This document shows positions 20,707 through 28,815 of a stretch of DNA of 64,000 nucleotides, in pieces. Made by a program: the position numbers and the translations under genes. Positions within the stretch are counted from its first letter, which is position 1, and each line of letters opens with the position of its first letter. The notes beneath the pieces were generated by a model. That model was not told the origin of the DNA, did not search any database, and saw only the letters and a program-made list of their open reading frames with translations. Source of the DNA: Nocardioides psychrotolerans (GTDB taxonomy: Bacteria > Actinomycetota > Actinomycetes > Propionibacteriales > Nocardioidaceae); contig NZ_FOQG01000001.1 in the NCBI RefSeq assembly GCF_900113685.1, forward strand, positions 1 to 64,000, in the 5' to 3' direction.

Positions 20707-21578
20707 GCACCTACGAGACCCTCGACTGGGCAGTGGACGACGACGGCGTCGCCACGCTGACCATCAACCGCCCCGAAGCGCTCAACGCGTTCAACCTGAC
20801 CATGGCGCGTGAGCTGGAGCAGGTCTTCCTCACCGACGCCCGCGCCGCGGACGTGCGCGCGGTCGTGGTGACCGGGGCCGGCCGGGCGTTCTGCGCCGGC
20901 ATGGACCTCTCGGCCGAGGGCAACGTGTTCGGCCTCGACGAGTCGGTGACCCCGACGCCCGAGGAACTGCGCGCCCACCTCACCCAGGCGCCCTACCACG
21001 ACGGCATCCGCGACACCGGTGGCCGCGTGACGCTGGCGATCCACGCACTGCCCAAGCCGGTCATCGCCGCGATCAACGGACCGGCAGTCGGCATCGGCGC
21101 CACGATGACGTTGGCGATGGACCTGCGCCTGGCCTCCACCAAGGCCCGCATCGGCTTCGTCTTCGGCCGCCTCGGCATCGTCCCGGAGGCGTGCTCGACA
21201 TGGTTCCTGCCGCGCATCGTCGGCATCCAGCAGGCCCTGGAGTGGGCCTACTCCGCCGACATCCTCACCGCGGAGCAGGCCCTCGCGGGCCGGCTCCTGC
21301 GCAGTCTCCACGAGCCCGACGACCTGCTCCCGGCCGCCCAGGAGCTCGCCCGCTCCTTCGTCGTCGACCGCTCTCCCGTGGCGCTCGGCCTGGCCAAGCA
21401 GCTGCTCTACCGCAACGGCGCCGCCGCCGACCCGCTCGAGGCCCACCTGTCCGACAGCCTCGCCATGTTCTACACCTCGATCGGCGACGGCAAGGAGGGG
21501 GTCGCGGCGTTCAAGGAGAAGCGGACCCCGCGCTTCACCGGGTCGGCCGAAGAGCTGCCCCGGATCTTCGCCGACTGA
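20703..21578 (+). CDS. Enoyl-CoA hydratase/isomerase family protein
   Basis: A 291-residue crotonase-fold enzyme, probably of beta-oxidation. NRPEALNAFN, the oxyanion-hole segment GAGRAFCAGMDLS, NGPAVGIGATMTLAMD (second oxyanion NH) and GRLGIVPEACSTWFLPR, with the glutamate in PEA, are all family hallmarks. The substrate cannot be read from sequence. Translational coupling to an LCP gene through ATGA is unusual for a fatty-acid enzyme and probably reflects compaction. It ends 11 bp from the convergent sigma factor gene. Confidence 0.9.
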   Translation: MSTYETLDWAVDDDGVATLTINRPEALNAFNLTMARELEQVFLTDARAADVRAVVVTGAGRAFCAGMDLSAEGNVFGLDESVTPTPEELRAHLTQAPYHDGIRDTGGRVTLAIHALPKPVIAAINGPAVGIGATMTLAMDLRLASTKARIGFVFGRLGIVPEACSTWFLPRIVGIQQALEWAYSADILTAEQALAGRLLRSLHEPDDLLPAAQELARSFVVDRSPVALGLAKQLLYRNGAAADPLEAHLSDSLAMFYTSIGDGKEGVAAFKEKRTPRFTGSAEELPRIFAD

Positions 21579-21589
21579 TCGGCCCGGGA

Positions 21590-22393
21590 TCAGGCAGCGA
21601 GGCTGCGACGCAGCTTGAGCAGGATCCCGGTGAGCAAGCGGGACACCTGCTCCTGGGTCACGCCGACGTCGGCGCCGATCTGGGCCTGCGTCCGGTTCTC
21701 GAAGTAGCGCAGCTCGATGATCCGGCGGTCCCGCGGGCTCAGCGTCCCCATGAGGGGCTGGATCGCCAGCCGGGCCTCGGTGCTCGCGAACGCCGGGTCG
21801 ACCTCACCGAGATGCTCGTGGGGTGCCGCAGTGTCCTCGTCGGCGGCGCGCGGGGCATCCAACGAGACCGGGGAGAAGCACCCCGTCGCGTTGAGCGAGT
21901 CCAGGACCAGCGCGAGCGGCACGTCGAGGTGCACCGCGACCTCGGACGGACGAGGCGCACGTCCCAGGTCCTGGCAGAGCTCGGCCTCGGCTGCGGTGAC
22001 CCGGGCCTGGAGCTCCTGCACCGAGCGCGGCGGCCGGACCGTCCAGCCGGCGTCACGGAAGTAGCGGCGGATCTCCCCGCGCAACGTCGGGACGGCATAG
22101 CTGAGGAAGTCGTCGCCGAGCGTCGGGTCGAAGCAGCGCACTGCCTTGATCAGGCCGAGGTAGGCCACCTGGTCGAGATCCTCCTCAGCGATCCCCCGAC
22201 CGTGGTAGCGCCGGGCCACGTCACCGGCCACGACCATGTTGAGGCGCACGACCTCGTTCTCGTAGCGCTCGCGCGCCTCGCCCTCGCTGGCCCGCGCGCG
22301 GGACAGCAACCGGGCGGTCTCGACCCGACGACGGGCGTCCGTGAGGGCAGGGGGGACCGGACGATCGCCCGGAGGACCCACGCTCGACCTCAT
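21590..22393 (-). CDS. Sigma-70 family RNA polymerase sigma factor (SigB/SigF/FliA type)
   Basis: A 267-residue alternative sigma factor. Region 2 has DLDQVAYLGLIKAVRCFDP and FLSYAVPTLRGEIRRYFRD, a sequence typical of the SigB/SigF/SigG stress group. Region 3 follows, then region 4 LSPRDRRIIELRYFE with TQAQIGADVGVTQEQVSRLL as the -35-binding helix-turn-helix. It would direct a stress or developmental regulon. No anti-sigma or antagonist gene is adjacent, unlike most sigF loci. I chose the ATG at 22393, preceded by GGGGGTG; the frame continues upstream without homology. Confidence 0.88.
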   Translation of the reverse strand: MRSSVGPPGDRPVPPALTDARRRVETARLLSRARASEGEARERYENEVVRLNMVVAGDVARRYHGRGIAEEDLDQVAYLGLIKAVRCFDPTLGDDFLSYAVPTLRGEIRRYFRDAGWTVRPPRSVQELQARVTAAEAELCQDLGRAPRPSEVAVHLDVPLALVLDSLNATGCFSPVSLDAPRAADEDTAAPHEHLGEVDPAFASTEARLAIQPLMGTLSPRDRRIIELRYFENRTQAQIGADVGVTQEQVSRLLTGILLKLRRSLAA

Positions 22394-22522
22394 GTGCACA
22401 CCCCCGTGTCGTCGCGGCGCCGGTCCGGGCACGCTGACGTGACCTTGATCGTCCCACGAGACGCCGAGCGTCACGCCGAAACACCCGCATGCGGTCTGGA
22501 CCGGCACCGGGGGGTCGTGTTG

Positions 22523-22565
22523 GGTCGAGGCCGCCGAAGTGGGGGGAAAGTCGGCGGCCTCGACC
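22523..22565. repeat. Perfect 15-bp inverted repeat (hairpin)
   Basis: The arm GGTCGAGGCCGCCGA (22523-22537) is exactly complementary to 22551-22565, with a 13-base loop. No T-run follows on either strand. It lies in the 264-bp gap between the divergent sigma factor and CoA-binding genes, so it is not downstream of either and may be an operator or a leader structure rather than a terminator. Confidence 0.7.
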
Positions 22566-22657
22566 TAGGGAGTCGTACCCGTCACGGACGCCGCTATGCG
22601 GAGCGGTTCAATTCTTTACTCTCCTCGACGCCTGGAGGGACCCACTAGATTCGGGCC

Positions 22658-23077
22658 ATGACCAGCTGGCAGGACACCGACGCCGTCCGCTTCATGCTCG
22701 ACGACTGCGAGACTTGGGCGGTGGTCGGCCTCTCCGGCGACCCCGGCCGCACGGCGTACTCCATCGCCGCCCTGCTCCAGGAGCGCGGCAAGCGGATCGT
22801 GCCGATCCATCCGAACGCCGCTGCCGGAGACCTGGAGGTGCTCGGCGAGAAGGCGTACGCCGCCCTCGACCAGGTGCCGTTCCCGATCGACGTGGTCGAC
22901 GTGTTCCGCCGCTCGGAGTCGGCCGGGGAGTTCGCCGACCAGGCCGTCGCCGTGGGCGCCAGGGCCGTGTGGTTCCAGCTCGGGGTCATCGACGAGGCCG
23001 CCTTCGAGCGGACGACCGCCGCTGGGGTGCCGATGGTGATGGACACCTGCCCCGCGATCGAATGGCGCAAGCGCTGA
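22658..23077 (+). CDS. CoA-binding domain protein (YccU/CoA_binding_2)
   Basis: A 139-residue single-domain Rossmann protein. WAVVGLSGDPGRTAYSIA is the nucleotide/CoA-binding loop, KRIVPIHPNA the second strand, and VDVFRRSE with ARAVWFQLGV complete the CoA_binding_2 pattern. These small cytoplasmic proteins are related to the succinyl-CoA synthetase N-terminus, but their role is not established. The ATG at 22658 begins at the domain edge. The 3' end overlaps the next gene by 16 bp, so the two are probably co-transcribed. Confidence 0.85.
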   Translation: MTSWQDTDAVRFMLDDCETWAVVGLSGDPGRTAYSIAALLQERGKRIVPIHPNAAAGDLEVLGEKAYAALDQVPFPIDVVDVFRRSESAGEFADQAVAVGARAVWFQLGVIDEAAFERTTAAGVPMVMDTCPAIEWRKR

Positions 23078-23727
23078 GGCGCGCCGTCGGTGGGGCGCTG
23101 CTGCTGACACAGCCGTTCGTCATCGCCGTGCAGCTTCTCGTCGCGACCCGGTGGAGCGCCGGCGACTACGACCTGACCGTCAACACCATCAGCGACCTGG
23201 GCGCCGTTTCCTGCACCACCATCGGCGCGGCCTACGGCCCGGTCGCGGTCTGCTCGCCGTGGCACGCCCTCATGAACGCCGCCTTCGTGCTCATCGGCGC
23301 CTGCCTGGCGCTCGGTGCCGTGCTGGCGTCTCGCGACCTGGCCGGCCGCCGGACGACCTGGGTCGCCGGGCTGCTGCTCGTCGTCTCGGGCGTGAGCTCG
23401 GCCGCCGTGGGCCTGGCACCGCTCGACAGCGCGCCCGCGCTCCACACCCTGGTCGCGCTCCCGGTCTTCGTCGCCCAACCGGTCGCCCTCGTGCTCCTGG
23501 GTCTCGGCTGGCGGCACGCGCTGCCCCGGGTGTCACGGGGCCTCCTGGTCGCCGGCCTCGTGGCGGCGGCGGGTGGGATCGCGTTCGGCGTCACGCTGGT
23601 CGTGGGTGAGCCCGGTGGGCTCTACGAGCGGGTCTCGCTGTGGAGCTGCCACCTCGGGGTCGCGTTGCTGGGCGCCACGCTGCTCCACGCGCGAGGGACG
23701 AGAGGGCTCGTCCTCGAGGACGGCTGA
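23062..23727 (+). CDS. DUF998 membrane protein
   Basis: A 221-residue integral membrane protein with about six hydrophobic segments and the DUF998 pattern: DYDLTVNTISDLGA after the first segment, VCSPWHALMNAAF, and late DSAPALHTLVALPVF. Function is unknown. The ATG at 23062 lies within the end of the CoA-binding gene (ATGGCGCAAGCG). The longer open frame upstream has no membrane character or similarity and was excluded. Confidence 0.82.
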   Translation: MAQALRRAVGGALLLTQPFVIAVQLLVATRWSAGDYDLTVNTISDLGAVSCTTIGAAYGPVAVCSPWHALMNAAFVLIGACLALGAVLASRDLAGRRTTWVAGLLLVVSGVSSAAVGLAPLDSAPALHTLVALPVFVAQPVALVLLGLGWRHALPRVSRGLLVAGLVAAAGGIAFGVTLVVGEPGGLYERVSLWSCHLGVALLGATLLHARGTRGLVLEDG

Positions 23728-23779
23728 TCGGCACCTGAGGTGGAGGTGCCCGGACGCCGGCGTTCCTAGCGTCGTCAGC

Positions 23780-24907
23780 ATGACGAACCTCCTCTCGGAC
23801 CCGCCGGTCTCGGCCGAGCCGACCCGCCGTCACGGTCCCCGGCTCTGCGTCGACCTGGCGGCGGTCGCGGCCAACACCCGGCTCTTCGCCGCTCGCACCG
23901 ACGGGGCGCTGATGGCGGTCGTGAAGGCCGACGGCTTCGGCCACGGGGCCGTCGACGTCGCGCGGACCGCGCTGGGGCACGGTGCCTCCTGGCTGGGCGT
24001 CACCAGCCTGGAGGAGGCGTTCGCGCTCCGTGGCGCCGGCCTGCGGGCGCCCGTGCTGAGCTGGCTCAACCCCGTCGACGCCGACTTCACCGGCGCGATC
24101 ACGGCCGCGGTCGACGTGGCCGTGCCGAGTCGCGAGCACCTCGCGGCCGTGCTGAGCGGCGGGATCGGCGCCCGCGTGCACCTCCAGCTCGACACCGGCA
24201 TGGCGCGTGACGGAGCCGCCCCGTCGGCCTGGGCCGATCTGTGTCGGGCGGCCCGCCGCGCGGAGCGCGCAGGCCAGCTGCAGGTGGTCGGTGTGATGGG
24301 GCACCTCGGGTGCGCCGACGACCCCTCGGACCCCGACAACCGGGTCGGGAGGGCACGCTTCGCGTGGGGTGTCGCGGTCGCCCGCGAGGCCGGGCTGCGG
24401 CCCCCGCTGCGGCACCTCGCCGCAACGTCCGCCACCCTGACCGACCCACTCAGCCACCACACGATGAGCCGCGTCGGCGCCGGCCTGGTCGGCATCGACC
24501 CGTCCCGCTCGACCGTGCTGTCCCCGGCGATGACCCTGACCGCCCCGGTCGTGGGTGTGCGCCGCGTCCGCGCCGGCACCCCGGTCGGCTACGGCCACAC
24601 CTGGACCGCCCCGCGTGCGACCACGCTCGCGCTGCTCCCCCTCGGCTATGCCGACGGGTTGCCGCGCGCCGCCGGCCCCCGGGCCGAGGTGCTGCTGCGC
24701 GGACGCCGGCGCCGGCTCGTGGGTCGGGTCTCGATGGACCAGGTGGTCGTCGACGTCGGGGACGACGACGCCACGATCGGGGAGACCGCGACCGTCTTCG
24801 GCCCGGGTCGCTCCGGTGAGCCGACCGTCGCCGAGTGGGCGGCCTGGGCCGACACGATCGAGCACGAGATCGTCACCGGCATCGGCGCCCGGGTGGTGCG
24901 CACATGA
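23780..24907 (+). CDS. alr: Alanine racemase (or related amino-acid racemase)
   Basis: A 375-residue PLP enzyme predicted to make D-alanine for peptidoglycan. AVVKADGFGHGA holds the PLP lysine; the usual Tyr of KADxYGHG is Phe here. QLDTGMARDG, MGHLGCADD, VRAGTPVGYGHTW with the catalytic Tyr, LPLGYADGLPR and VSMDQVVVDVG follow the fold-III racemase order. In the stretch before the C-terminal RV dipeptide, Ala stands where many Alr enzymes have Tyr, so the substrate pocket may differ; a D-serine or broad-specificity racemase is possible. It leads a five-gene overlapping set and its TGA overlaps the ligase ATG (ATGA), tying D-amino-acid supply to dipeptide formation. Confidence 0.88.
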   Translation: MTNLLSDPPVSAEPTRRHGPRLCVDLAAVAANTRLFAARTDGALMAVVKADGFGHGAVDVARTALGHGASWLGVTSLEEAFALRGAGLRAPVLSWLNPVDADFTGAITAAVDVAVPSREHLAAVLSGGIGARVHLQLDTGMARDGAAPSAWADLCRAARRAERAGQLQVVGVMGHLGCADDPSDPDNRVGRARFAWGVAVAREAGLRPPLRHLAATSATLTDPLSHHTMSRVGAGLVGIDPSRSTVLSPAMTLTAPVVGVRRVRAGTPVGYGHTWTAPRATTLALLPLGYADGLPRAAGPRAEVLLRGRRRRLVGRVSMDQVVVDVGDDDATIGETATVFGPGRSGEPTVAEWAAWADTIEHEIVTGIGARVVRT

Positions 24908-25866
24908 AGGCCCGCACCCGGGTCGCCGTCATCGGCGGCGGACGGTCCTGCGAGCACGACGTCTCCACCGCGTCGGCGGCGAGCGTGGCCGCGGCGCTCG
25001 ACCACTCGTCGTACGACGTGGTGCGCGTGAGCATCGACCCGCACGGCACCTGGCTCGACGGTTGCGGCCGCCCGATCGGTCTCGCGGGTGCCGCGCACGT
25101 GCTGCGCAGCTGCGACGTCGTGCTCCCCGTGGTCCACGGACCGCACGGCGAGGACGGCACGTTGGCCGCGCTGTGCGAGCTGGCGGGGCTGCCCTACGTC
25201 GGGTCCGGTGTCGGCGCCGGCGCGGTCGCGATGGACAAGTGGGTGACCAAGCTCGTGGCCGGAGCGGTCGGCGTCGCGACCACGCCCGGCGTGCTGCTCA
25301 CCGCGACCACCGCCGCGACCTACGTGTGGACCCACCCGGTCGTCGTGAAGCCGGTCGCGGCCGGCTCCAGCCACGGCGTCTCGCTCGTGGACTCCCCTGC
25401 CGGCCTGGCGCCTGCTGTCCGGGCAGCGCTCGAGGTCGACGCCCGGGTGCTCGTCGAGGACGTGGTCGGCGGTCGCGAGATCGACATCGCGGTCATCGCC
25501 CGGCCCGACGGGTCGCGCTGGGTCTCCCCCACGCTGGAGATCGTCGTCGACGGGCTCTTCGACTTCGCCGCGAAGTATGACGGTGACGCCGACTTCCGCA
25601 TCCCCGCCGTCCTCACTGAGGCCGAGCAGAAGGCGCTGGAGGACGCGGCCCTCGCGGTCTTCGACGCGCTCGACTGCCGCGGCGTCGCCCGGGTCGACTT
25701 CTTCCTCACCGAGGACGGACCGGTGCTCAACGAGGTCAACACGATGCCCGGCTTCACCGCCACGTCCCAGGTGCCGCAGATGTACGCCGCCGCCGGGCTC
25801 GCCTACCCCGACCTGCTCGACCTGCTGGTGCGCGACGCCCTCGCGGCGGGAGCGTCGTGCGGATAG
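24904..25866 (+). CDS. ddl: D-alanine--D-alanine ligase family protein
   Basis: A 320-residue ATP-grasp ligase. GGRSCEHDVSTASA near the start, VVHGPHGEDGTLAAL, VAMDKWVTK, VVVKPVAAGSSHGVSLV and NEVNTMPGF are the Ddl motifs in order. The omega-loop region reads AAKYDGDADF; the Tyr fits D-Ala-D-Ala (or D-Ala-D-Ser) ligases rather than the D-lactate enzymes, which have His there. It is shorter than most actinobacterial Ddl proteins (about 350-370 residues) and may be a second, accessory ligase. It is coupled to the racemase upstream and overlaps the acyltransferase downstream by 10 bp. Confidence 0.87.
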   Translation: MKARTRVAVIGGGRSCEHDVSTASAASVAAALDHSSYDVVRVSIDPHGTWLDGCGRPIGLAGAAHVLRSCDVVLPVVHGPHGEDGTLAALCELAGLPYVGSGVGAGAVAMDKWVTKLVAGAVGVATTPGVLLTATTAATYVWTHPVVVKPVAAGSSHGVSLVDSPAGLAPAVRAALEVDARVLVEDVVGGREIDIAVIARPDGSRWVSPTLEIVVDGLFDFAAKYDGDADFRIPAVLTEAEQKALEDAALAVFDALDCRGVARVDFFLTEDGPVLNEVNTMPGFTATSQVPQMYAAAGLAYPDLLDLLVRDALAAGASCG

Positions 25867-26867
25867 CCGGTCTCGACCTCCTGCGCGGGATCGCCGTGGC
25901 GCTGGTGGTGCTGCGCCACGCCTTCCCGTCGGTGTTCCCGGGGGCGGGGGTCGTGGGGGTCGTGATGTTCTTCGCGCTCTCGGGCTACCTCATCACCGGG
26001 CTGCTCCTCGGCGAGCTCGATCGCGACTGTCGGGTGGACCTGCGGCGCTTCTACCTCCGCCGTGCCCAGCGGCTCGTGCCGGCGCTGCTGCTCCTGGTCG
26101 TCGGCGTGGTCGTCGTGACCCTGCTGCTCGACCCGCTGGACGACCGCGACGAGCTGCTCCGCACGGTCGCCGTCGCGCTGACCTGGACCGGCAACCTGCC
26201 CTTCGACCGGGGCAGCGAGGCGACGTTCCACCTGTGGACGCTGGCGACCGAGGAGCAGTTCTACCTGGTGTGGCCGACGCTCCTCGCGGTCGCGTTCGTA
26301 CGACGGCGCGTGGGGCTGGCGCTCGCCCTCGCAGGGGCTGCGTCCCTGGCCGCCTGCGTGGCGACCGTGCTGTGGCTGCGCGAGTCCCCCGACCTGGCCT
26401 ACGCGCTGCCGACGTCGTGGGCCGGGTGCTTCGTGATCGGGGCCGCGACCCGCGTGCTGGCCGACCGGGTCGTCGTACCTGCTCGGGCGCTGGCGCTCGG
26501 CGTGCCGTTCGCCCTGCTCGGTCTGGGGATCCTGAGCGTGGTTCCATTGCGGGGTCATGCGCTCACCTACCTGGCGGGAGGCCCGGCCATCGCTCTCCTG
26601 ACCGCCGTGCTGCTGCTGTCGTGGCGCACCCTGACGACCGTGCCCGGTCCGGCCCTGAACGCCGTGGTGTGGCTCGGGACCGTGTCCTACGCGGCCTACC
26701 TGTGGAACTACCCGCTCACGTTGTGGCTGCGTCCCCACCTGGAACTCGCGGGTCCGGCCGCGGCCGCGCTGACCGTGGTGGCCGCGGCGCTGAGCTGGCG
26801 CCTGGTCGAGGGTCCCGTGCAGCGGCTCCAGCAGCGCCGCCGAGCGCGCGAGGCGGTGGTCGCGTGA
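25857..26867 (+). CDS. Acyltransferase-3 family membrane protein
   Basis: A 336-residue multi-pass protein of the OafA/acyltransferase-3 family. GLDLLRGIAVALVVLRHAF holds the catalytic-type Arg-His, MFFALSGYLITGLLL and RFYLRRAQRLVPALLLL follow, and FHLWTLATEEQFYLVWPT is the second hallmark. About ten membrane segments; no SGNH domain. It would O-acylate a glycan or other envelope molecule. In VanT serine racemases an acyltransferase-3 domain is fused to the racemase; here the two are separate genes in one operon. GTG start inside the ligase gene; the stop overlaps the kinase start as GTGA. Confidence 0.87.
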   Translation: MRIAGLDLLRGIAVALVVLRHAFPSVFPGAGVVGVVMFFALSGYLITGLLLGELDRDCRVDLRRFYLRRAQRLVPALLLLVVGVVVVTLLLDPLDDRDELLRTVAVALTWTGNLPFDRGSEATFHLWTLATEEQFYLVWPTLLAVAFVRRRVGLALALAGAASLAACVATVLWLRESPDLAYALPTSWAGCFVIGAATRVLADRVVVPARALALGVPFALLGLGILSVVPLRGHALTYLAGGPAIALLTAVLLLSWRTLTTVPGPALNAVVWLGTVSYAAYLWNYPLTLWLRPHLELAGPAAAALTVVAAALSWRLVEGPVQRLQQRRRAREAVVA

Positions 26868-28111
26868 CCCGCGAGTGGCGCGCGTGGATCCCTGATGTCG
26901 CACTGGGGCTGGTGGTCCTCGCCCTCGGGCTGCTCGAGGCGGCCAACACCGACCTCTTCGACGTCGCGGGACGGTCCCGGGTCTCCCTGGTCGGGGTGGC
27001 GCTGCTGACCGGGGCCGCGGTCGCGTGCAGCCGTCGGGAGCCGGGGCTGGCCCTCAGCCTGGTCTGGGCGATGAGCGCCATCCAGGTCCTGACCGGGTCG
27101 CCGATCATGCTCGTGCAGCTGGCCTTCGCGATCGTCGCCTTCGGCACGGCCCGGTGGGGCCGGTCCTCGACCGTCATCGCGGCCGGGCTGTCCATCCCCA
27201 CAGCGGGCCTCATCGCCGCGCTGCTCGTCGTGTCCTCCAGCTATGCCCCCTTCATCAACAGCGACAGCTATCGCACGTTGCTCGACACCGCCTACCGCTT
27301 CGGCGACACCTGGCAGGTCGGTGCGGCCGTGATCGGAATGGCGGTGCTGGCCGTGCCGTTCCTTGCCGGGCTGGCGCTGCGGTTCAGCGAGCGGGCCCGG
27401 CGCTCCGAGGTCTCGCAGGTGGCCGCCGAGGAGGAGGCCGCCCAGGCCGTCCGCGAGACCGAGCAGGCCCGGGAGATTGCCCGGCTGCGCGAGGAGCAGT
27501 CCCGTCTCGCGCGCGACGTGCACGACGTCGTCGGCCACTCCCTCGCGGTGATCCTCGCGCAGGCCGAGTCGGCGCAGTTCGTCGAGGACGTCGACACCGA
27601 GAAGCTCAAGGCCACGATGGCCACCATCGCCACGTCGGCCCGCTCGTCGCTCCAGGACGTGCGCCAGGTGCTCACACCGGCTGAGTCCAGCTCCGCCCAC
27701 GGCCGCACCGGTGGCCTCGACGACCTCGTCGCGGGGGTGCGAGCCAGCGGTCACGAGGTGGTCTCGAGCGAGGTCGGTGCCCGGCAGCCGCTGCCACCCG
27801 AGCTCGAGCAAGTGGCCTTCCGGGTCCTCCAGGAGATGCTCACCAACGCCATGAAGCACGGCCTGCGTGGTGAGCCGATCTTCGTCGAGCGGCACTGGCC
27901 CGACGGCAGCTGGGTGGGCGAGCTGCGCATCGAGGTCCGCAACGTCGTGGCTCCCCCTGACGGCAGCGCGCCCGGCGGGCAGGGGCTCGACGGCATGCGG
28001 CGGCGACTCGAGGCGATCGGCGGGCGGCTCGACGTACGACGGCGTGCGCTGGCGGACGGCGACACCTTCACCGGCACCGCATGGGTGCCGGTGCGGCCGG
28101 TGGGCCGGTGA
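26864..28111 (+). CDS. Sensor histidine kinase (HisKA_3/LiaS-like)
   Basis: A 415-residue membrane kinase. About five hydrophobic segments (residues 10-172) with only short loops form an intramembrane-type sensor. A coiled linker (about 173-210) leads to the H-box RLARDVHDVVGHSLAV with phospho-acceptor H220. The HATPase_c N-box is LQEMLTNAMKHG, and GQGLDGMRRRLEAIGG is the G-box. This layout (membrane sensor plus HisKA_3) is that of LiaS/VraS-like kinases that respond to cell-envelope stress. Its TGA overlaps the regulator GTG. Context suggests it controls the racemase-ligase-acyltransferase genes ahead of it. Confidence 0.9.
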   Translation: MTREWRAWIPDVALGLVVLALGLLEAANTDLFDVAGRSRVSLVGVALLTGAAVACSRREPGLALSLVWAMSAIQVLTGSPIMLVQLAFAIVAFGTARWGRSSTVIAAGLSIPTAGLIAALLVVSSSYAPFINSDSYRTLLDTAYRFGDTWQVGAAVIGMAVLAVPFLAGLALRFSERARRSEVSQVAAEEEAAQAVRETEQAREIARLREEQSRLARDVHDVVGHSLAVILAQAESAQFVEDVDTEKLKATMATIATSARSSLQDVRQVLTPAESSSAHGRTGGLDDLVAGVRASGHEVVSSEVGARQPLPPELEQVAFRVLQEMLTNAMKHGLRGEPIFVERHWPDGSWVGELRIEVRNVVAPPDGSAPGGQGLDGMRRRLEAIGGRLDVRRRALADGDTFTGTAWVPVRPVGR

Positions 28112-28764
28112 CGATCCGGGTCCTGCTGGTCGACGACCAGGACCTCTTCCGCGAGGGGGTGTCGGTGATCGTGGACGCCCAGGAGGGCATGGAGGTCGTC
28201 GGCTCGGCCGGCGACGGGCTCGAGGCCGTGCGGCTCGTCGAGGAGCTGGCCCCCGACGTGGTGCTGATGGACATCCGGATGCCGGAGATGGACGGCGTCG
28301 AGGCCACGCGGCAGATCTTCCTGCCCGAGCGGGTCGCGCGTCGTCCGGTCCCCGTGCGGGTGATCGTCCTGACGACCTTCAACCTGGACGACCGCGCTGC
28401 CACGGCGATCCGCCACGGCGCCAGTGGCTTCCTGCTCAAGGACACCACCCCGGTCCTGCTGCGCGACGCGATCCGCACCGTCCACGCCGGCAACGCCGTG
28501 CTCGCCCCCGCCGACCTCTCGACGCTGCTCGAGGGGCAGTTCCGCGAGCAGACCCCCACGCCCGCAGCCTTCCTCGGGCTCACCGACAAGGAGCGTGAGG
28601 TCTTCGCTGCCGTGGCCCGGGGGTTGTCCAACACCGAGATCGCTGCCCTGGTCTTCGCCGGTGAGTCGACGGTCAAGACCCACGTCGGCTCGATCCTGCG
28701 CAAGCTCGGTCTGCGCGACCGGGTGCAGATCGTCGTCTTCGCGCACGAGCACGCGCTCAGCTGA
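28108..28764 (+). CDS. Response regulator, NarL/LuxR type
   Basis: A 218-residue regulator. The receiver (1-120) has the acidic pair in LLVDDQDLF, phospho-acceptor D55 in VVLMDIRMPEMDG, the Thr in VLTTFNLDD and the Lys in LLKDTTP. The C-terminal LuxR helix-turn-helix is LTDKEREVFAAVARG followed by EIAALVFAGESTVKTHVGSI. It would be phosphorylated by the coupled kinase and act at a promoter. The GTG at 28108 (GTGA overlap with the kinase) fits better than an in-frame ATG 27 bp earlier, whose extra residues are not receiver sequence. Confidence 0.92.
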   Translation: MTIRVLLVDDQDLFREGVSVIVDAQEGMEVVGSAGDGLEAVRLVEELAPDVVLMDIRMPEMDGVEATRQIFLPERVARRPVPVRVIVLTTFNLDDRAATAIRHGASGFLLKDTTPVLLRDAIRTVHAGNAVLAPADLSTLLEGQFREQTPTPAAFLGLTDKEREVFAAVARGLSNTEIAALVFAGESTVKTHVGSILRKLGLRDRVQIVVFAHEHALS

Positions 28765-28815
28765 CCGGGGCGTGAGCCGGGTCGGTGCCCGACCCGCGGG
28801 TCGTGTGCCCCGGGC

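Noticed and set aside
22600..22620. GGTTCAATTC resembling a tRNA T-loop
   Set aside because: No acceptor stem, anticodon arm or CCA around it; chance similarity.
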